Assembly (NCBI GenBank): GCA_900314995.1
Contig: OMXK01000029.1
Span: 1-61,658 of the forward strand
Length of the DNA stretch: 61,658 nt
Direction: 5' to 3'
Origin: an uncultured Prevotella sp.
Lineage (GTDB): Bacteria > Bacteroidota > Bacteroidia > Bacteroidales > Bacteroidaceae
The notes beneath the pieces were generated by a model. It had not been told where the DNA came from. It saw only the letters and a list, made by a program, of their open reading frames with translations, and did not search any database. Position 1 is the stretch's first letter. Each line of letters starts with the position of its first letter. Both the position numbers and the translations under genes were made by a program. Shown here piece after piece: positions 33,564 to 43,214 of the stretch.

Positions 33564-33594
33564 CAAAGTTACGATGATTTCACAAAAAAACAAT
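33564..33594 (-). promoter_or_regulatory. promoter of the pyrG operon
   Basis: On the minus strand, ATTG (33591-33594), 19 bp, TAACTTTG (33564-33571), about 25 nt before the pyrG ATG. The rest of 33540-33718 shows nothing notable. Confidence 0.7.
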
Positions 33595-33718
33595 TCTCAC
33601 CCGGACTATTTCAATTGTTAAAAACAGCCCGAACTATCATTTTGCTAAGATTCCCCACCCCTTACCCTATAGATTCCTTACATTTTGAAGCGAAATAGTT
33701 CCTATTTCTTACAATGTG

Positions 33719-35128
33719 TCAAATAAACTTATGAGACACAAGCATATTCTTCGGATCGAGTGCCTCATCGAGTTTCTCCTGTGTCATCAGTCCCTTCTCG
33801 AGCACGATGTCGTAGACCGAACGATTGGTCTCCAGTGCCTCCTTGGCCACTTTGGTCGATGTCTTGTAGCCGATATAAGGATTCAGGGCAGTGACGATAC
33901 CGATGGAGTTCTTCACCATCTCCAGACAGCGCTCCTTATTGACGGTGATGCCCAGCACGCACTCTTCCGTCAACGTCTCAATGGCATTCTTCAGCCAGAT
34001 AAGGCTCTCGAAGAGCGACTCTGTAATCACAGGCTCCATCACGTTGAGCTGAAGCTGTCCGGCCTCGGCAGCAAAGCTGATGGTCGTATCGTTTCCGATC
34101 ACTTTGAAGCAAACTTGGTTCACGACCTCAGGAATCACGGGATTTACCTTTCCTGGCATGATGGAAGAGCCGGGAGCCTTAGGCGGCAGGTTGATCTCAT
34201 TGAGGCCGCAGCGAGGACCTGAAGCCATCAGGCGCAAGTCATTACAGATCTTAGAGAGCTTCACGGCCAGACGCTTCAGGGCTGAAGAGTAACTGACGTA
34301 CGCACCAGTATCAGGCGTAGCCTCCACAAGGTCGGTAGCTGATACAAAAGCCTCGCCCGTGAGTTTGGCTAGATTGGCTGCGCAGAGCTTGGCAAAGCCG
34401 GGGACTGCATTCAGACCAGTACCGATCGCAGTACCTCCCATATTGATCTCAAGCAGCAGTTTCACGTTGCGCTCCAGATTCAGGATCTCTTCCTCCAGAT
34501 TGTTGGCATAGGCGTTGAATTCCTGCCCAGAGGTCATGGGCACAGCATCCTGCAACTGGGTACGCCCCATCTTGATGCAATCCTTAAACTCGTCACCCTT
34601 ATAGCGGAAGGCACTGATCAAACCTGTGAGGGCTGCTATCAGGCTCTTGTTCATGTGGACGATGGCCAGACGGATGGTCGTAGGATAGACATCGTTGGTA
34701 CTCTGTCCGCAGTTACAGTGGTCATTGGGCAGACAATACTGGTAGTCGCCCTTCTCGTGGCCCATGATCTCGAGTGCACGATTGGCAATCACCTCGTTGG
34801 CATTCATGTTCACCGATGTACCGGCACCACCCTGCATCATATCGATGGGGAAGTTTTCATGCCACTGTCCGTCGATGAGTTCGCGACAGGCCTGCGAGAT
34901 GGCACCTGCTATCTCGTCGTTAATAACCCCAAGCGTGTGATTAGTCTGCACCGCAGCCAGCTTCACATAGGCGATGGCCTTGATGAAGTCTGGATACATC
35001 GACATTGTCTTACGCGAGATGTGATAATTGTTGATGCCACGCTGTGTCTGCACACCGTATAAGGCATCAGCCGGGACATTGAGCTCGCCTAATAGGTCGG
35101 ACTCTTTTCTGAATTTCTGTTCTGACAT
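33719..35128 (-). CDS. aspA: aspartate ammonia-lyase
   Basis: A 469-residue enzyme of normal length. It releases ammonia from aspartate to give fumarate in the cytoplasm. Family signatures are GSSIMPGKVNP (about 318-328), the TSVNMNANEVIANRA region and STNDVYPTTIR. Aspartase versus fumarase is judged from overall resemblance and from the transporter next door. It lies 12 bp downstream of the dicarboxylate transporter gene, so fumarate made from imported aspartate can serve as an electron acceptor with succinate leaving through the antiporter. Confidence 0.92.
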   Translation of the reverse strand: MSEQKFRKESDLLGELNVPADALYGVQTQRGINNYHISRKTMSMYPDFIKAIAYVKLAAVQTNHTLGVINDEIAGAISQACRELIDGQWHENFPIDMMQGGAGTSVNMNANEVIANRALEIMGHEKGDYQYCLPNDHCNCGQSTNDVYPTTIRLAIVHMNKSLIAALTGLISAFRYKGDEFKDCIKMGRTQLQDAVPMTSGQEFNAYANNLEEEILNLERNVKLLLEINMGGTAIGTGLNAVPGFAKLCAANLAKLTGEAFVSATDLVEATPDTGAYVSYSSALKRLAVKLSKICNDLRLMASGPRCGLNEINLPPKAPGSSIMPGKVNPVIPEVVNQVCFKVIGNDTTISFAAEAGQLQLNVMEPVITESLFESLIWLKNAIETLTEECVLGITVNKERCLEMVKNSIGIVTALNPYIGYKTSTKVAKEALETNRSVYDIVLEKGLMTQEKLDEALDPKNMLVSHKFI

Positions 35129-35140
35129 AGCTTTATAGTT

Positions 35141-36487
35141 TTAGTAAAGGAATGATATGATCAAGTAACCAACGCCAATACTGACAAAGGTAGTGATGAA
35201 GCCTGCGAGCTGGAACGAATGGTTCAGCACATAGCGGCCTATACGCGTCGTTCCGGTGGTGTCGAAGTTGATGGCAGCTACCTCCGTGGGATAGTTGGGC
35301 ACGAAGAAGTAACCGTTAACAGCAGGGAACATGGCCACAAGCGCCAGTGGCTGTATGCCCAGTCCGATGCCCAACGGGAAAAGGGTGCGCACAGTGGCAG
35401 CCTGGGAGAAAAGCATGATACTCATAATAAACAGGGCCACTGAGAAGAGGAACGGATACTGGGATACGACATCTGCAATACTGCTCTTGAAGAACTCCAG
35501 ATTGCCATTGAAGAATGTGTCGCCCATCCACGCGATACCGAAGATCGAAATCATGGCATTCATACCCGCACCAAAGATGTTGCCACTGACGGCATCCTTC
35601 ACACTGGCCTTGCCGACAATAAGAATCAGGGCAGCAATTGACATCATCACTATCTCGATTGTCTCTGGCATAGTAAGGCTCTCTGTTGTGCCATTTACCT
35701 CAAACGAAGGACGCAGCGAAGGAATGCTGCCGAACAGTACCACGAGAATAACGCCAACGAGAAATGCCAGCACGCTCCACTTGGCATGAGGATTCGGGCT
35801 CTGTTCCATCTGCTCCAGCGTCTTCGCTTCGGCTTCAGGATCTATCAGTCCCTCGCGAACGCGCTGCTGATAGACGGGATCGTCATCCAGTTCCTTGCCA
35901 ACGCGGTTCTGTACAAACGCAGCCACGAGGATCGCAATGAACGAGGCGGGAATACACACCAGCAGGATATCCTTCAGCTCTATGCCCTGTCCACCTAATA
36001 AATCCGTAGAAATGACAGCTGCTGTGGCTGCTGACATCGGACTACCCGTGATACCAAGCGAAGCAGCTATCGTCGCCACCGTCATAGGTCGCTCAGGGCG
36101 TATCTTCGAGTTCTTGGCAATCTCTGCAATGATTGGCAGCAGCGAGTACGAGGTGTGGGCAGTACCTGCTACGAGGCAGAAAAGCCAAGTGGTAAGCGGG
36201 CCGTAGTAGGTGATGTGGTCGGGATGGCTGCGCAGGAACTTTGCCGCCAGTCCTACCAGATAGTCCAGTCCTCCAGCTGCCTGAAGTGCTGCCGTCGCGG
36301 TAATCACCGAGGCAATGATAAGCATCACGTCGATGGGAATCTTACCGGGGCGCATACCAAAGATGAACACAAGGATGAAGACACCTACCATACCGTAGAT
36401 ACCCATTCCGATACCACCGATTCTGGCTCCGATGAAAATCATCGTCAGCACAATGATTAGCTGTAAAATAACTATCAATGTAACCAT
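35141..36487 (-). CDS. anaerobic C4-dicarboxylate transporter (Dcu family)
   Basis: A 448-residue inner-membrane protein with about ten hydrophobic segments. Dcu hallmarks are IGARIGGIGMGIYGMVGVFIL (start region), FCLVAGTAHTSYSLLPIIAE and ITGSPMSAATAAV. It exchanges aspartate, fumarate or malate for succinate under anaerobic conditions. DcuA and DcuB types cannot be told apart safely here. It is the first gene of a two-gene operon with aspA, read from a good promoter at 36527-36557. Confidence 0.92.
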   Translation of the reverse strand: MVTLIVILQLIIVLTMIFIGARIGGIGMGIYGMVGVFILVFIFGMRPGKIPIDVMLIIASVITATAALQAAGGLDYLVGLAAKFLRSHPDHITYYGPLTTWLFCLVAGTAHTSYSLLPIIAEIAKNSKIRPERPMTVATIAASLGITGSPMSAATAAVISTDLLGGQGIELKDILLVCIPASFIAILVAAFVQNRVGKELDDDPVYQQRVREGLIDPEAEAKTLEQMEQSPNPHAKWSVLAFLVGVILVVLFGSIPSLRPSFEVNGTTESLTMPETIEIVMMSIAALILIVGKASVKDAVSGNIFGAGMNAMISIFGIAWMGDTFFNGNLEFFKSSIADVVSQYPFLFSVALFIMSIMLFSQAATVRTLFPLGIGLGIQPLALVAMFPAVNGYFFVPNYPTEVAAINFDTTGTTRIGRYVLNHSFQLAGFITTFVSIGVGYLIISFLY

Positions 36488-36526
36488 AGGCTCAATTTAA
36501 AGATTAAGTTAGAGCAATTTCAAACG

Positions 36527-36557
36527 CAAAGATAAACAAATTTTTCCATCTATCAAA
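36527..36557 (-). promoter_or_regulatory. promoter of dcu-aspA
   Basis: On the minus strand, TTTG (36554-36557), 19 bp, TATCTTTG (36527-36534). Confidence 0.8.
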
Positions 36558-36625
36558 GGAAAATGGAAAAAATCGAGCGGAAAAACGCATTTAGAAACTT
36601 TATTTAAAAGAAAACGCTTTTTTCC

Positions 36626-36656
36626 TTTGTTAATACAAATATTATTTTTAACTTTG
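36626..36656 (+). promoter_or_regulatory. promoter of the large lipoprotein gene
   Basis: TTTG (36626-36629), 19 bp, TAACTTTG (36649-36656), about 30 nt before the ATG at 36689. Confidence 0.82.
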
Positions 36657-36688
36657 CAAAATAATTATTAACTAGAACTACTACAGTT

Positions 36689-39427
36689 ATGAGAAAGAGC
36701 AATTTATTAATACTGGCAATCATGTTTTGCTATGGTTTCATTGTTTCCTCATGTGAAACAGTTGAAGACAATCCAACGGATAATCCACAACCCGTTGATA
36801 CCGAGTTTGATTACGATTTCGACCTTTCCACTGACGGTGGCACTGCCAGGGTGACGTTCAACGAGGCTTTCTTCACCAAGATCAGTGCGGTAGAGGATGC
36901 GGATGACTGGGTGAAATTAGAGGGCTATGACTTCATGTCACTCGAGGATATCGTCGACGAGGCGACTGGCAATACTGTTCTTCCAGCAGGGAACAATTAC
37001 CTAGTCCTCAACCTCAAGTATGATGCCATCGACTATGAGACGTCGGAAAGCGATGAGCGCGAGGCTACCATTACGCTGAAGACAGAATCCGGACAGAGCA
37101 TCACGCTCCATATCCGACAGGGACACCCCTACGACGGCACCTATTTCTGCCCGGAATTCCCCTATGGCGACGGCTCTATGCTGGTGCTTGCCTATTATAT
37201 GGGTAGTGATGATGACGACCCGTTTATCCCCAACGAAGAACAGAAGAAATTCCTTACCGACTGGGAAAACGTGAAGAACGTCACACTCTATTATGATCAC
37301 GGAGCTACCTCCAAAGTGCCCACGCCATGGAACTTACAGAACTCACAAATCGCCATTCAATCCTCAATAGGATCGGACGTATTGAAGGCCGACGGCTGGG
37401 AGATGGCTTTCAGCACTATCGGCTATGACAATCCAGGCCGTAACTACTTCGGGCTTTATAACAGGGAGCTTGGCATCCTGCGCATCTTCTACTATTGCGA
37501 CAAGGACGTCACCGGCACTGGCAATAACTACTATTTCCATGTGCAGATGGGCGACCAGAGAAACCGTGAGTCGTTCTACGGCACACTGCCCTTCGGCGTG
37601 CCCATGAACCACCACTCCACCAAACTGACGATCAATGCCGACGAAAAGGTGTACACACAGGCTCTGACGCCCTATCACATCCTCGATGACAAGACCCTCG
37701 TGCCCGACTCCTGGAACTGCTTCGACATTGATATGTCATCCTATACGGAGCATCCGTTTACAAGCAACAAAAACGACCGCATTACCATGCGCCCTTACTT
37801 TGTAGATCAGTCATCTGTATCACTGGAGTCAGCGCTGACGGCTAAGATCGACGGTTCGATGAACATTTTCAAGGAGGTGGCACATCAGGGCATGGCTAAT
37901 CGCGGTTTTGCCGCCAACCTCGCCGAATTCATCAAGTTCGGTAAAGACGGTTCGTCGGCTGTCAAAGATGTGGCTGTCGTCATTGGCAAGGCCTGGGCGG
38001 GCGACTATGCTGGCGCACTTGCCGGCATCGGCAATGCCGTTACCAGCGTGAAGGCTGCCGTCAAGACAGGTAAAGAGACATTTGCTCAAGAAGACTGGGT
38101 GGAGAAGGTGGAAGGCAGCGAGATGAAAGGCACCTTCGACCTGAACCTGAAGGGGGCTATCGACACCAAGGGCTTTACCACCACCACTGGTAAGCCGAGT
38201 GCCATCCCCGTCTATCACGTCACATCGAACCTGATACAGCCCGACACCCATCTGGGTGAAGGCGTCTGGAACCTGGAGGGCGATCCACAACTCCTCGTGG
38301 CCAGCGATATGGTGTATAATCCCATGCCAGGGACGCAGCGCCCATTCAGATTAGATGATTATCTGCGGGAAAGAACTGGTCTTCTCCAGATGTTTGATGA
38401 CTTCCTAACTTGGAAAGACGCAGTCAAGCTGAGCCAGCATCTTACGACAATCCCCGGCTCTTTATCTGCCTTTGAAGATATGTATAACATCATAAAGAGC
38501 GGTAATCAGATCCTGATAGACGAAGACTACTATAAGGCCAATTATATGTACTGTTACCAAGACGGCTTGCTACACATGAGAACAAACAGTGGCTCGGCTT
38601 TCTCAACTTGTGTACCCGTAATATTAGACCCAGCCAGCGTGAAGGTGAAGATTAATCCCAACATCTTCCCCAACCCCACGAATATAGAGGTTAACGCCTA
38701 TTATGGCTTCTTTACCGACGACGAGAACCTGAATATCCCCCAGTGGAGATCAGCACTTGGACTGGACTGCTTTATCGACAAGACCACACGCCCAGCTGTC
38801 TCTTCAAGGCCCGTCATTTTCTCCAAATTACCCACTGATGTCAAGGGCTCCACAGGCGACTATATGAGCGGTGAAACTGGGAATAAGTCCGACAAGCCCC
38901 TGTATGCTTATAGAGCGTTCTTCCTCAAAGGGGCAGGTAAGGAATTCCGCATGAATCCCTGGCTCTCAAATCATTTTACTAACTATAAATTTAACGATTA
39001 TTGGGCGTTCTATAACACCTATGCCTTCTTCAACGGCACCACAGAGAGACAGAAAGAAAGTAGTTCTAATGATTACTGGAAGACGATGCAGTCGTTCAGA
39101 TTCTTCGAAGGCATCAACAACTATAACGAGACGCTACAGCGCAAGTGCTATGTGGTGGTCACGCTGAAGTTCGAGTCCAACGGCAAGACCTATCTCTTCT
39201 CGCGCCGCTATCTGCCGAACATCAAACTGGCCAGCTTCGTCGACAACCTGGAGGACTGGTACGACTATTACACCCAGCTGAAAGGCAATGGCAGTAAGGC
39301 TGCCGACGGCATCAAGTATCCACTGTTCCAGGATCAGTTGCGCGTCCTGTTCTCCCTCTTCGACAGTGTGAGCGCCAATGGCGAGAGAATTCCCTCGAAG
39401 GTGAAGTCAGCAGTTCCCATCAATTAA
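36689..39427 (+). CDS. large surface lipoprotein with BACON-like N-terminal domain
   Basis: A 912-residue protein with a lipoprotein signal (lipobox region FIVSSC, Cys about 22) followed by an acidic linker. Residues about 45-150 look like a BACON-type beta domain (DLSTDGGTARVTFN to ATITLKTESGQSITLHIRQG). The rest is beta-rich and unrecognised apart from a glycine/alanine-rich helical stretch near 410-455 (IGKAWAGDYAGALAGIGNAV). No enzyme motif is visible. It is probably exported to the cell surface and may bind glycans or proteins. It is a single gene with its own promoter and terminator. Confidence 0.72.
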   Translation: MRKSNLLILAIMFCYGFIVSSCETVEDNPTDNPQPVDTEFDYDFDLSTDGGTARVTFNEAFFTKISAVEDADDWVKLEGYDFMSLEDIVDEATGNTVLPAGNNYLVLNLKYDAIDYETSESDEREATITLKTESGQSITLHIRQGHPYDGTYFCPEFPYGDGSMLVLAYYMGSDDDDPFIPNEEQKKFLTDWENVKNVTLYYDHGATSKVPTPWNLQNSQIAIQSSIGSDVLKADGWEMAFSTIGYDNPGRNYFGLYNRELGILRIFYYCDKDVTGTGNNYYFHVQMGDQRNRESFYGTLPFGVPMNHHSTKLTINADEKVYTQALTPYHILDDKTLVPDSWNCFDIDMSSYTEHPFTSNKNDRITMRPYFVDQSSVSLESALTAKIDGSMNIFKEVAHQGMANRGFAANLAEFIKFGKDGSSAVKDVAVVIGKAWAGDYAGALAGIGNAVTSVKAAVKTGKETFAQEDWVEKVEGSEMKGTFDLNLKGAIDTKGFTTTTGKPSAIPVYHVTSNLIQPDTHLGEGVWNLEGDPQLLVASDMVYNPMPGTQRPFRLDDYLRERTGLLQMFDDFLTWKDAVKLSQHLTTIPGSLSAFEDMYNIIKSGNQILIDEDYYKANYMYCYQDGLLHMRTNSGSAFSTCVPVILDPASVKVKINPNIFPNPTNIEVNAYYGFFTDDENLNIPQWRSALGLDCFIDKTTRPAVSSRPVIFSKLPTDVKGSTGDYMSGETGNKSDKPLYAYRAFFLKGAGKEFRMNPWLSNHFTNYKFNDYWAFYNTYAFFNGTTERQKESSSNDYWKTMQSFRFFEGINNYNETLQRKCYVVVTLKFESNGKTYLFSRRYLPNIKLASFVDNLEDWYDYYTQLKGNGSKAADGIKYPLFQDQLRVLFSLFDSVSANGERIPSKVKSAVPIN

Positions 39428-39446
39428 GTATATATTGAAACGCAAA

Positions 39447-39471
39447 CAAGGCCCGCATCTTGCGGGCCTTG
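39447..39471 (+). terminator. hairpin after the lipoprotein gene
   Basis: CAAGGCCCGCA (39447-39457) pairs perfectly with TGCGGGCCTTG (39461-39471). Confidence 0.75.
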
Positions 39472-39514
39472 TGCGTTAATGGGGGTGCAACTTCTATGAT
39501 ATTGGTCTGCCACG

Positions 39515-39612
39515 CCGCAAACGCTTCGCACTGCGCTCTGCCCCCGCCGCAAATCCGCCTCGCACTGGGGTCTGGCACTGCCGCAAACGCCTTGCACTGG
39601 GGTCTGGCACTG
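39515..39612. repeat. three ~33-bp GC-rich repeats
   Basis: Units begin with CCGCAAA at 39515, 39547 and 39581 and end in CACTGGGGTCTGGCACTG-like sequence. A further partial unit lies near 39667. No ORF of note. They fill most of the 39472-39680 gap before the M15 gene. Confidence 0.75.
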
Positions 39613-39680
39613 ACGTAAAGTCGCGAGCGACTTTCTCGTCAGGGCCTGACCCTAGCGCGAGGCCCCGCCGCAAAAGAATG

Positions 39681-40178
39681 CTAAGTCTGCAAAAACATCA
39701 CCTTCATCCGATTCCCCTCCGCCCTAACCGCGAAATGCACCCAATACGTGCCCTTCTTCGAACGCTCAATCAGCAATTCATCAAACTCCTGATCCGAATC
39801 ATCCGCATAATTCAGCAGAATCACCGCATACCTCAACGCCTGCTCAATCCCAAACACCCGGATATCCGCCGCACACCCCGTCAGATGATTAGAATTGGGC
39901 GCACCGCCCACTCGCCTATTCACCTCCTCCGAGCGATACCCGCTGTTAATAATGATCGGATGCGACCCGTCATCATACAGCAGATTATACTGCGCCCTTA
40001 GATGCTCCAGCCATTTGCACAACCGCTTCAAATTCTCAATCGCCACATGACTAGGAATATTTCCATCCGCAGTCTTCACATTCGTCACCGTCAACTCCCC
40101 GAGCGTAAAGTGAGGCGATAAGTGAACGCCATTGAGCTCGCTCAAATGGCTGAGCGCAGCCTCACTCGGCAAAGCCAA
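39681..40178 (-). CDS. M15 family peptidase (D-Ala-D-Ala carboxypeptidase-like)
   Basis: A 165-residue zinc peptidase of the Peptidase_M15_3 type. The zinc site shows SNHLTGCAADI (about 97-107; His and Asp ligands) and the late His in WVHFAV. NSGYRSEEVNRRVGG precedes it. There is no signal peptide. Such proteins occur with VirE_N/DUF3987 genes in Bacteroidales and resemble phage endolysins. It is the last gene of the minus-strand island; 9-bp repeats separate it from the DUF3987 gene. Confidence 0.85.
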   Translation of the reverse strand: MALPSEAALSHLSELNGVHLSPHFTLGELTVTNVKTADGNIPSHVAIENLKRLCKWLEHLRAQYNLLYDDGSHPIIINSGYRSEEVNRRVGGAPNSNHLTGCAADIRVFGIEQALRYAVILLNYADDSDQEFDELLIERSKKGTYWVHFAVRAEGNRMKVMFLQT

Positions 40179-40190
40179 GTTGCATTTAGG

Positions 40191-40225
40191 TTTTGTTGAT
40201 TTGTTGATTTGTTGATTCGTTGATT
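40191..40225 (+). repeat. 9-bp tandem repeat (TTTGTTGAT) after DUF3987 gene 2
   Basis: Four copies of TTTGTTGAT, the last one altered (TTCGTTGAT). The first 26 bases are identical to the right arm of the inverted repeat at 61432-61457 and complementary to 61286-61311. Confidence 0.85.
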
Positions 40226-40229
40226 CTGG

Positions 40230-42908
40230 TCAGTGCATTTCAGAAATCTTCCGATACTTACCCTTATTTTCACCTTCATCAATGCTCTCGACAAGTTTCA
40301 TTTCTTTTAATCTGTTAATCTTAACCCATGCACCTCTTAAACTACTGTAGTCAAAGCATTTCATGATATCTTCACGAGTGAAGATCTCTGGTAGCATATT
40401 GAAGCCATTAACAGATCTTGACTGATGCCGTTTGCCTGTAATCTGCACATCCCCGTTCATGTCATCGAAATACTTCTCTGCCAGGACTCCGAAGAAATGC
40501 TGCTGCGTGGCATACTGGATGCGGGCGATCAGTTCACAGAGTTTCCAATCGATTTCATCGACTTCGTACTCACCAGTCCAATAGCTGCCTTGCTGATGCA
40601 GGCTTTCCCAGTGGCGCATGTCGATGAATGGTGCTGAATAATTGAGGGCGTGATAAGGCACGCGCTTCAACATCAATTCATTGGCTTCCGAATCATCCTC
40701 CGCGCAATCCGCCATTCGGTTTGCCGTCCAGTCATAGAGTTTTTTCACCAATGGCCATAGCGGAAGTTCTCCGTAACGTGAATCCAGTTTGAAAGCCCAC
40801 ATCTTCATACGCTCCAGACGCTGCCAGTCAATGGTTGTCTGCTCCTCGAAGTCGATCATCTCAAAGTTCGTCTTTGGCATAGGGATCACCGCTAGGCGCG
40901 TAGACAGGCCACTGCCGAAGTTCTGAGGTGTCACCTTCTTCTTCAGGGCGATGGGCGTACCTGTATAGATAAAGTTCCAAGTCACATGGAATTCATCTAC
41001 CGGGGAATCAGAGTTCTGATACATCTGTCCGTCCTTCTCATTGTGGAAGGCTTTCAGCTCCATACTCTGCTTGTTGATCCAGGAGCCACCCTGCTGAAGC
41101 GTGATCGAGTTATCAAGCTCGGTGTCAAAAGTCACCATGTGCAGTTGGATCTCCTTGCCCTCTACAGTCTCTTTGGCATTCAACATATCCTGAATCAGCT
41201 GACCGTTAGAGGTACGCGCCGGGTGAATACGGATAATGCCCTGCGGCTTGTCCTTACCCTCCTTATTAGCCGCCTTCTTCTTCTGATCCTGCTTGTAGCG
41301 GTTCAGTGCAGCCTTGCCCGCCTTATCCGCTGCCGCTATGGGAGCAGAAAGGATATCAAAGATATCATCAGCCATCGACTTGTTGCTGGCAGGGTGTCCG
41401 ATGATGAATAAGGAACAATTCAGCCTGCGCTCCTGCTGCGGGCGGTGATAAAAGCGGTACCAAGTGCGCGTCATCAGCGTCATGGCAGCACCGCCGGCTA
41501 CGAACAATGCCGCAGGATACTGGCTGCGCTTCAACCCTGCACAGACATCTTTCAGCAGCGGGAAATAAGGGAAGAGTTCTTCGATCTCACGACCCCAGCC
41601 TTCCAGCATTTTGTTCATCCTGTTGCTGTAATTGCCCTCCGACTCATTGACTCTCTCAGCCCCTGAGACAATCTCTCGGAAACTCTTGCCTGTAAACGCC
41701 TGTATGGCATCCTGCATGGCTTTTGACGGTTGAGAGGAAGCATACTTCTTCTCTTTCTGCTTCACGCATTCCGCTGCTGACTCCACCGTCTGCTCTACAT
41801 TCTCATCACGCTCCGCAATAATCTCCTGAACCCAACTCTGCCCTTCTACTATTCGCTGCACGAGCTGCTTGTCTCCGTCGAGCATGAGCAGGAGGTCTGT
41901 GGCGAGTTTGAGTGATTCATTATGTCTGTTGCTGTCCGCCTGGCATGGCAACTTGCCAGCGTAACGCTGATCAATGATAGACTGAATTTCATATCCTCGC
42001 CACCTTATAGCGTCACCCATTGATTGAGCATCCACTTGCCCGATAGGTACAGACCCTTGTTCAGCTGTTTCAGCGGCCACAGCAACAGTCTTAACAGCAG
42101 GATTACTATCAGTCCCATCAGCAGAAGGGAATTTGTGATATAACGGTTGCGTCTTTTTCTCACGATAAACGGGAGTGTACTTGTTGTCAAATTCTCCATT
42201 GTAGTAATTGAATAAAATTTCTTCATTAATGTATAAGATATCCTCTTCTTTGGGAGCAAAAGAGATTCTGGTAGCATCGATGCAGCTTTCATCAGCCTTA
42301 AAGCCAAGCTTTTCAGCTAACACAATCTGATTATCTGCAAGGTTACCGATATTAATATCAGCGATTCCTACAATCCTCGCCCCAAAGCCGCTACTCGTCA
42401 GATGCACCAGCGCAATTCGCTTCATGAGCTCTTCATCATCTCGCAGTTTCCACCATATCTCCATAGGATTCTCCACATGATCAATGTCGAGCAGAAAGAG
42501 ACCATTCAGGTGACAGTCAGCTAATTTCCTATGGGAAAATGGATTCCCCTTACCCGTTTCCGTCTTATCAAACTCACGACATGAGAAGATAAAAGCAGGC
42601 AGATTTTCTTTGATTTCCTGCGCAAAGGCAAGCAATTTATCTGCATCCGACTTTGCAGCCCAAGCATCCTTGGCAGCCTTTTTCTTCATATTCTGCTTTT
42701 TCAGCAGAAACTTCTGATAGTCAGCGTTATTCAGCCAATTCTGAATGGCAGGTACACCCTCGGATTTTGAGGCTTCGACAGCTGCAAGAATTGCTCTTCT
42801 CGCATCTATACGCCAAGCCGTTGATGGCTTGCGAACTTGTTCCCAGAACTCTTCCCTTGTGCAGGGAAGAGCCTGAGAAAAGTGTGTATTCTCTTGGAAT
42901 GTTATCAT
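40230..42908 (-). CDS. VirE_N / DUF3987 primase-helicase-like protein, island 2
   Basis: An 892-residue protein. The N-terminal VirE_N/BT4734-like domain (about 95-235) includes CHLNGLFLLDIDHVENP and IALVHLTSSGFGARIVG. A linker and a helical PriCT-like stretch follow (DAIRWRGYEIQSIID). The C-terminal DUF3987-like ATPase region (about 430-800) has FIIGHPASNKSMADDI as Walker A and SGLSTRLAVIPMPKTNF. It shares the unusual P-loop GxxASNKS with the protein at 23399, but the two differ in length. It is probably a nucleic-acid-dependent ATPase or primase; the function is unproven. It lies in a minus-strand gene run with small unknowns, 3 bp after the 95-residue gene. Confidence 0.82.
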   Translation of the reverse strand: MITFQENTHFSQALPCTREEFWEQVRKPSTAWRIDARRAILAAVEASKSEGVPAIQNWLNNADYQKFLLKKQNMKKKAAKDAWAAKSDADKLLAFAQEIKENLPAFIFSCREFDKTETGKGNPFSHRKLADCHLNGLFLLDIDHVENPMEIWWKLRDDEELMKRIALVHLTSSGFGARIVGIADINIGNLADNQIVLAEKLGFKADESCIDATRISFAPKEEDILYINEEILFNYYNGEFDNKYTPVYREKKTQPLYHKFPSADGTDSNPAVKTVAVAAETAEQGSVPIGQVDAQSMGDAIRWRGYEIQSIIDQRYAGKLPCQADSNRHNESLKLATDLLLMLDGDKQLVQRIVEGQSWVQEIIAERDENVEQTVESAAECVKQKEKKYASSQPSKAMQDAIQAFTGKSFREIVSGAERVNESEGNYSNRMNKMLEGWGREIEELFPYFPLLKDVCAGLKRSQYPAALFVAGGAAMTLMTRTWYRFYHRPQQERRLNCSLFIIGHPASNKSMADDIFDILSAPIAAADKAGKAALNRYKQDQKKKAANKEGKDKPQGIIRIHPARTSNGQLIQDMLNAKETVEGKEIQLHMVTFDTELDNSITLQQGGSWINKQSMELKAFHNEKDGQMYQNSDSPVDEFHVTWNFIYTGTPIALKKKVTPQNFGSGLSTRLAVIPMPKTNFEMIDFEEQTTIDWQRLERMKMWAFKLDSRYGELPLWPLVKKLYDWTANRMADCAEDDSEANELMLKRVPYHALNYSAPFIDMRHWESLHQQGSYWTGEYEVDEIDWKLCELIARIQYATQQHFFGVLAEKYFDDMNGDVQITGKRHQSRSVNGFNMLPEIFTREDIMKCFDYSSLRGAWVKINRLKEMKLVESIDEGENKGKYRKISEMH

Positions 42909-42911
42909 CGG

Positions 42912-43199
42912 CTACAGACTTTGTATGTCAGTAATGTAGAACACGTTCTCATGACGGTCGTTGTTGTCGCCCCAGACACGCTGCTTCCAGAAACCTTTCA
43001 CCACATAGATCTGATTCTGATAGAACTGCGTATCGCGGTTCTTGCTCGCCGCCTCGCCTGTGAGTTCTCCATAGATCGTGTCACCGCCATGTTTTAGCGT
43101 GAATCCACGGCTCTTGAAATACTCCGTTGTTCCGTCTTGTCGCTGATACTGGCGCTCAGAGTATGCGCCCACCTCTACTACTGTTGCTAAAAATTCCAT
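42912..43199 (-). CDS. small beta-rich protein of island 2
   Basis: A 95-residue protein, not recognised. Strand-rich composition with many aromatic and basic residues (ATVVEVGAYSERQYQRQDG, YVVKGFWKQRVWGD) and a size that fits an OB-like nucleic-acid-binding fold; this is a guess from character, not from a motif. Its position directly upstream of the DUF3987 gene (3 bp gap) supports a joint role. Confidence 0.65.
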   Translation of the reverse strand: MEFLATVVEVGAYSERQYQRQDGTTEYFKSRGFTLKHGGDTIYGELTGEAASKNRDTQFYQNQIYVVKGFWKQRVWGDNNDRHENVFYITDIQSL

Positions 43200-43214
43200 T
43201 TTATTGTTTTTAAG

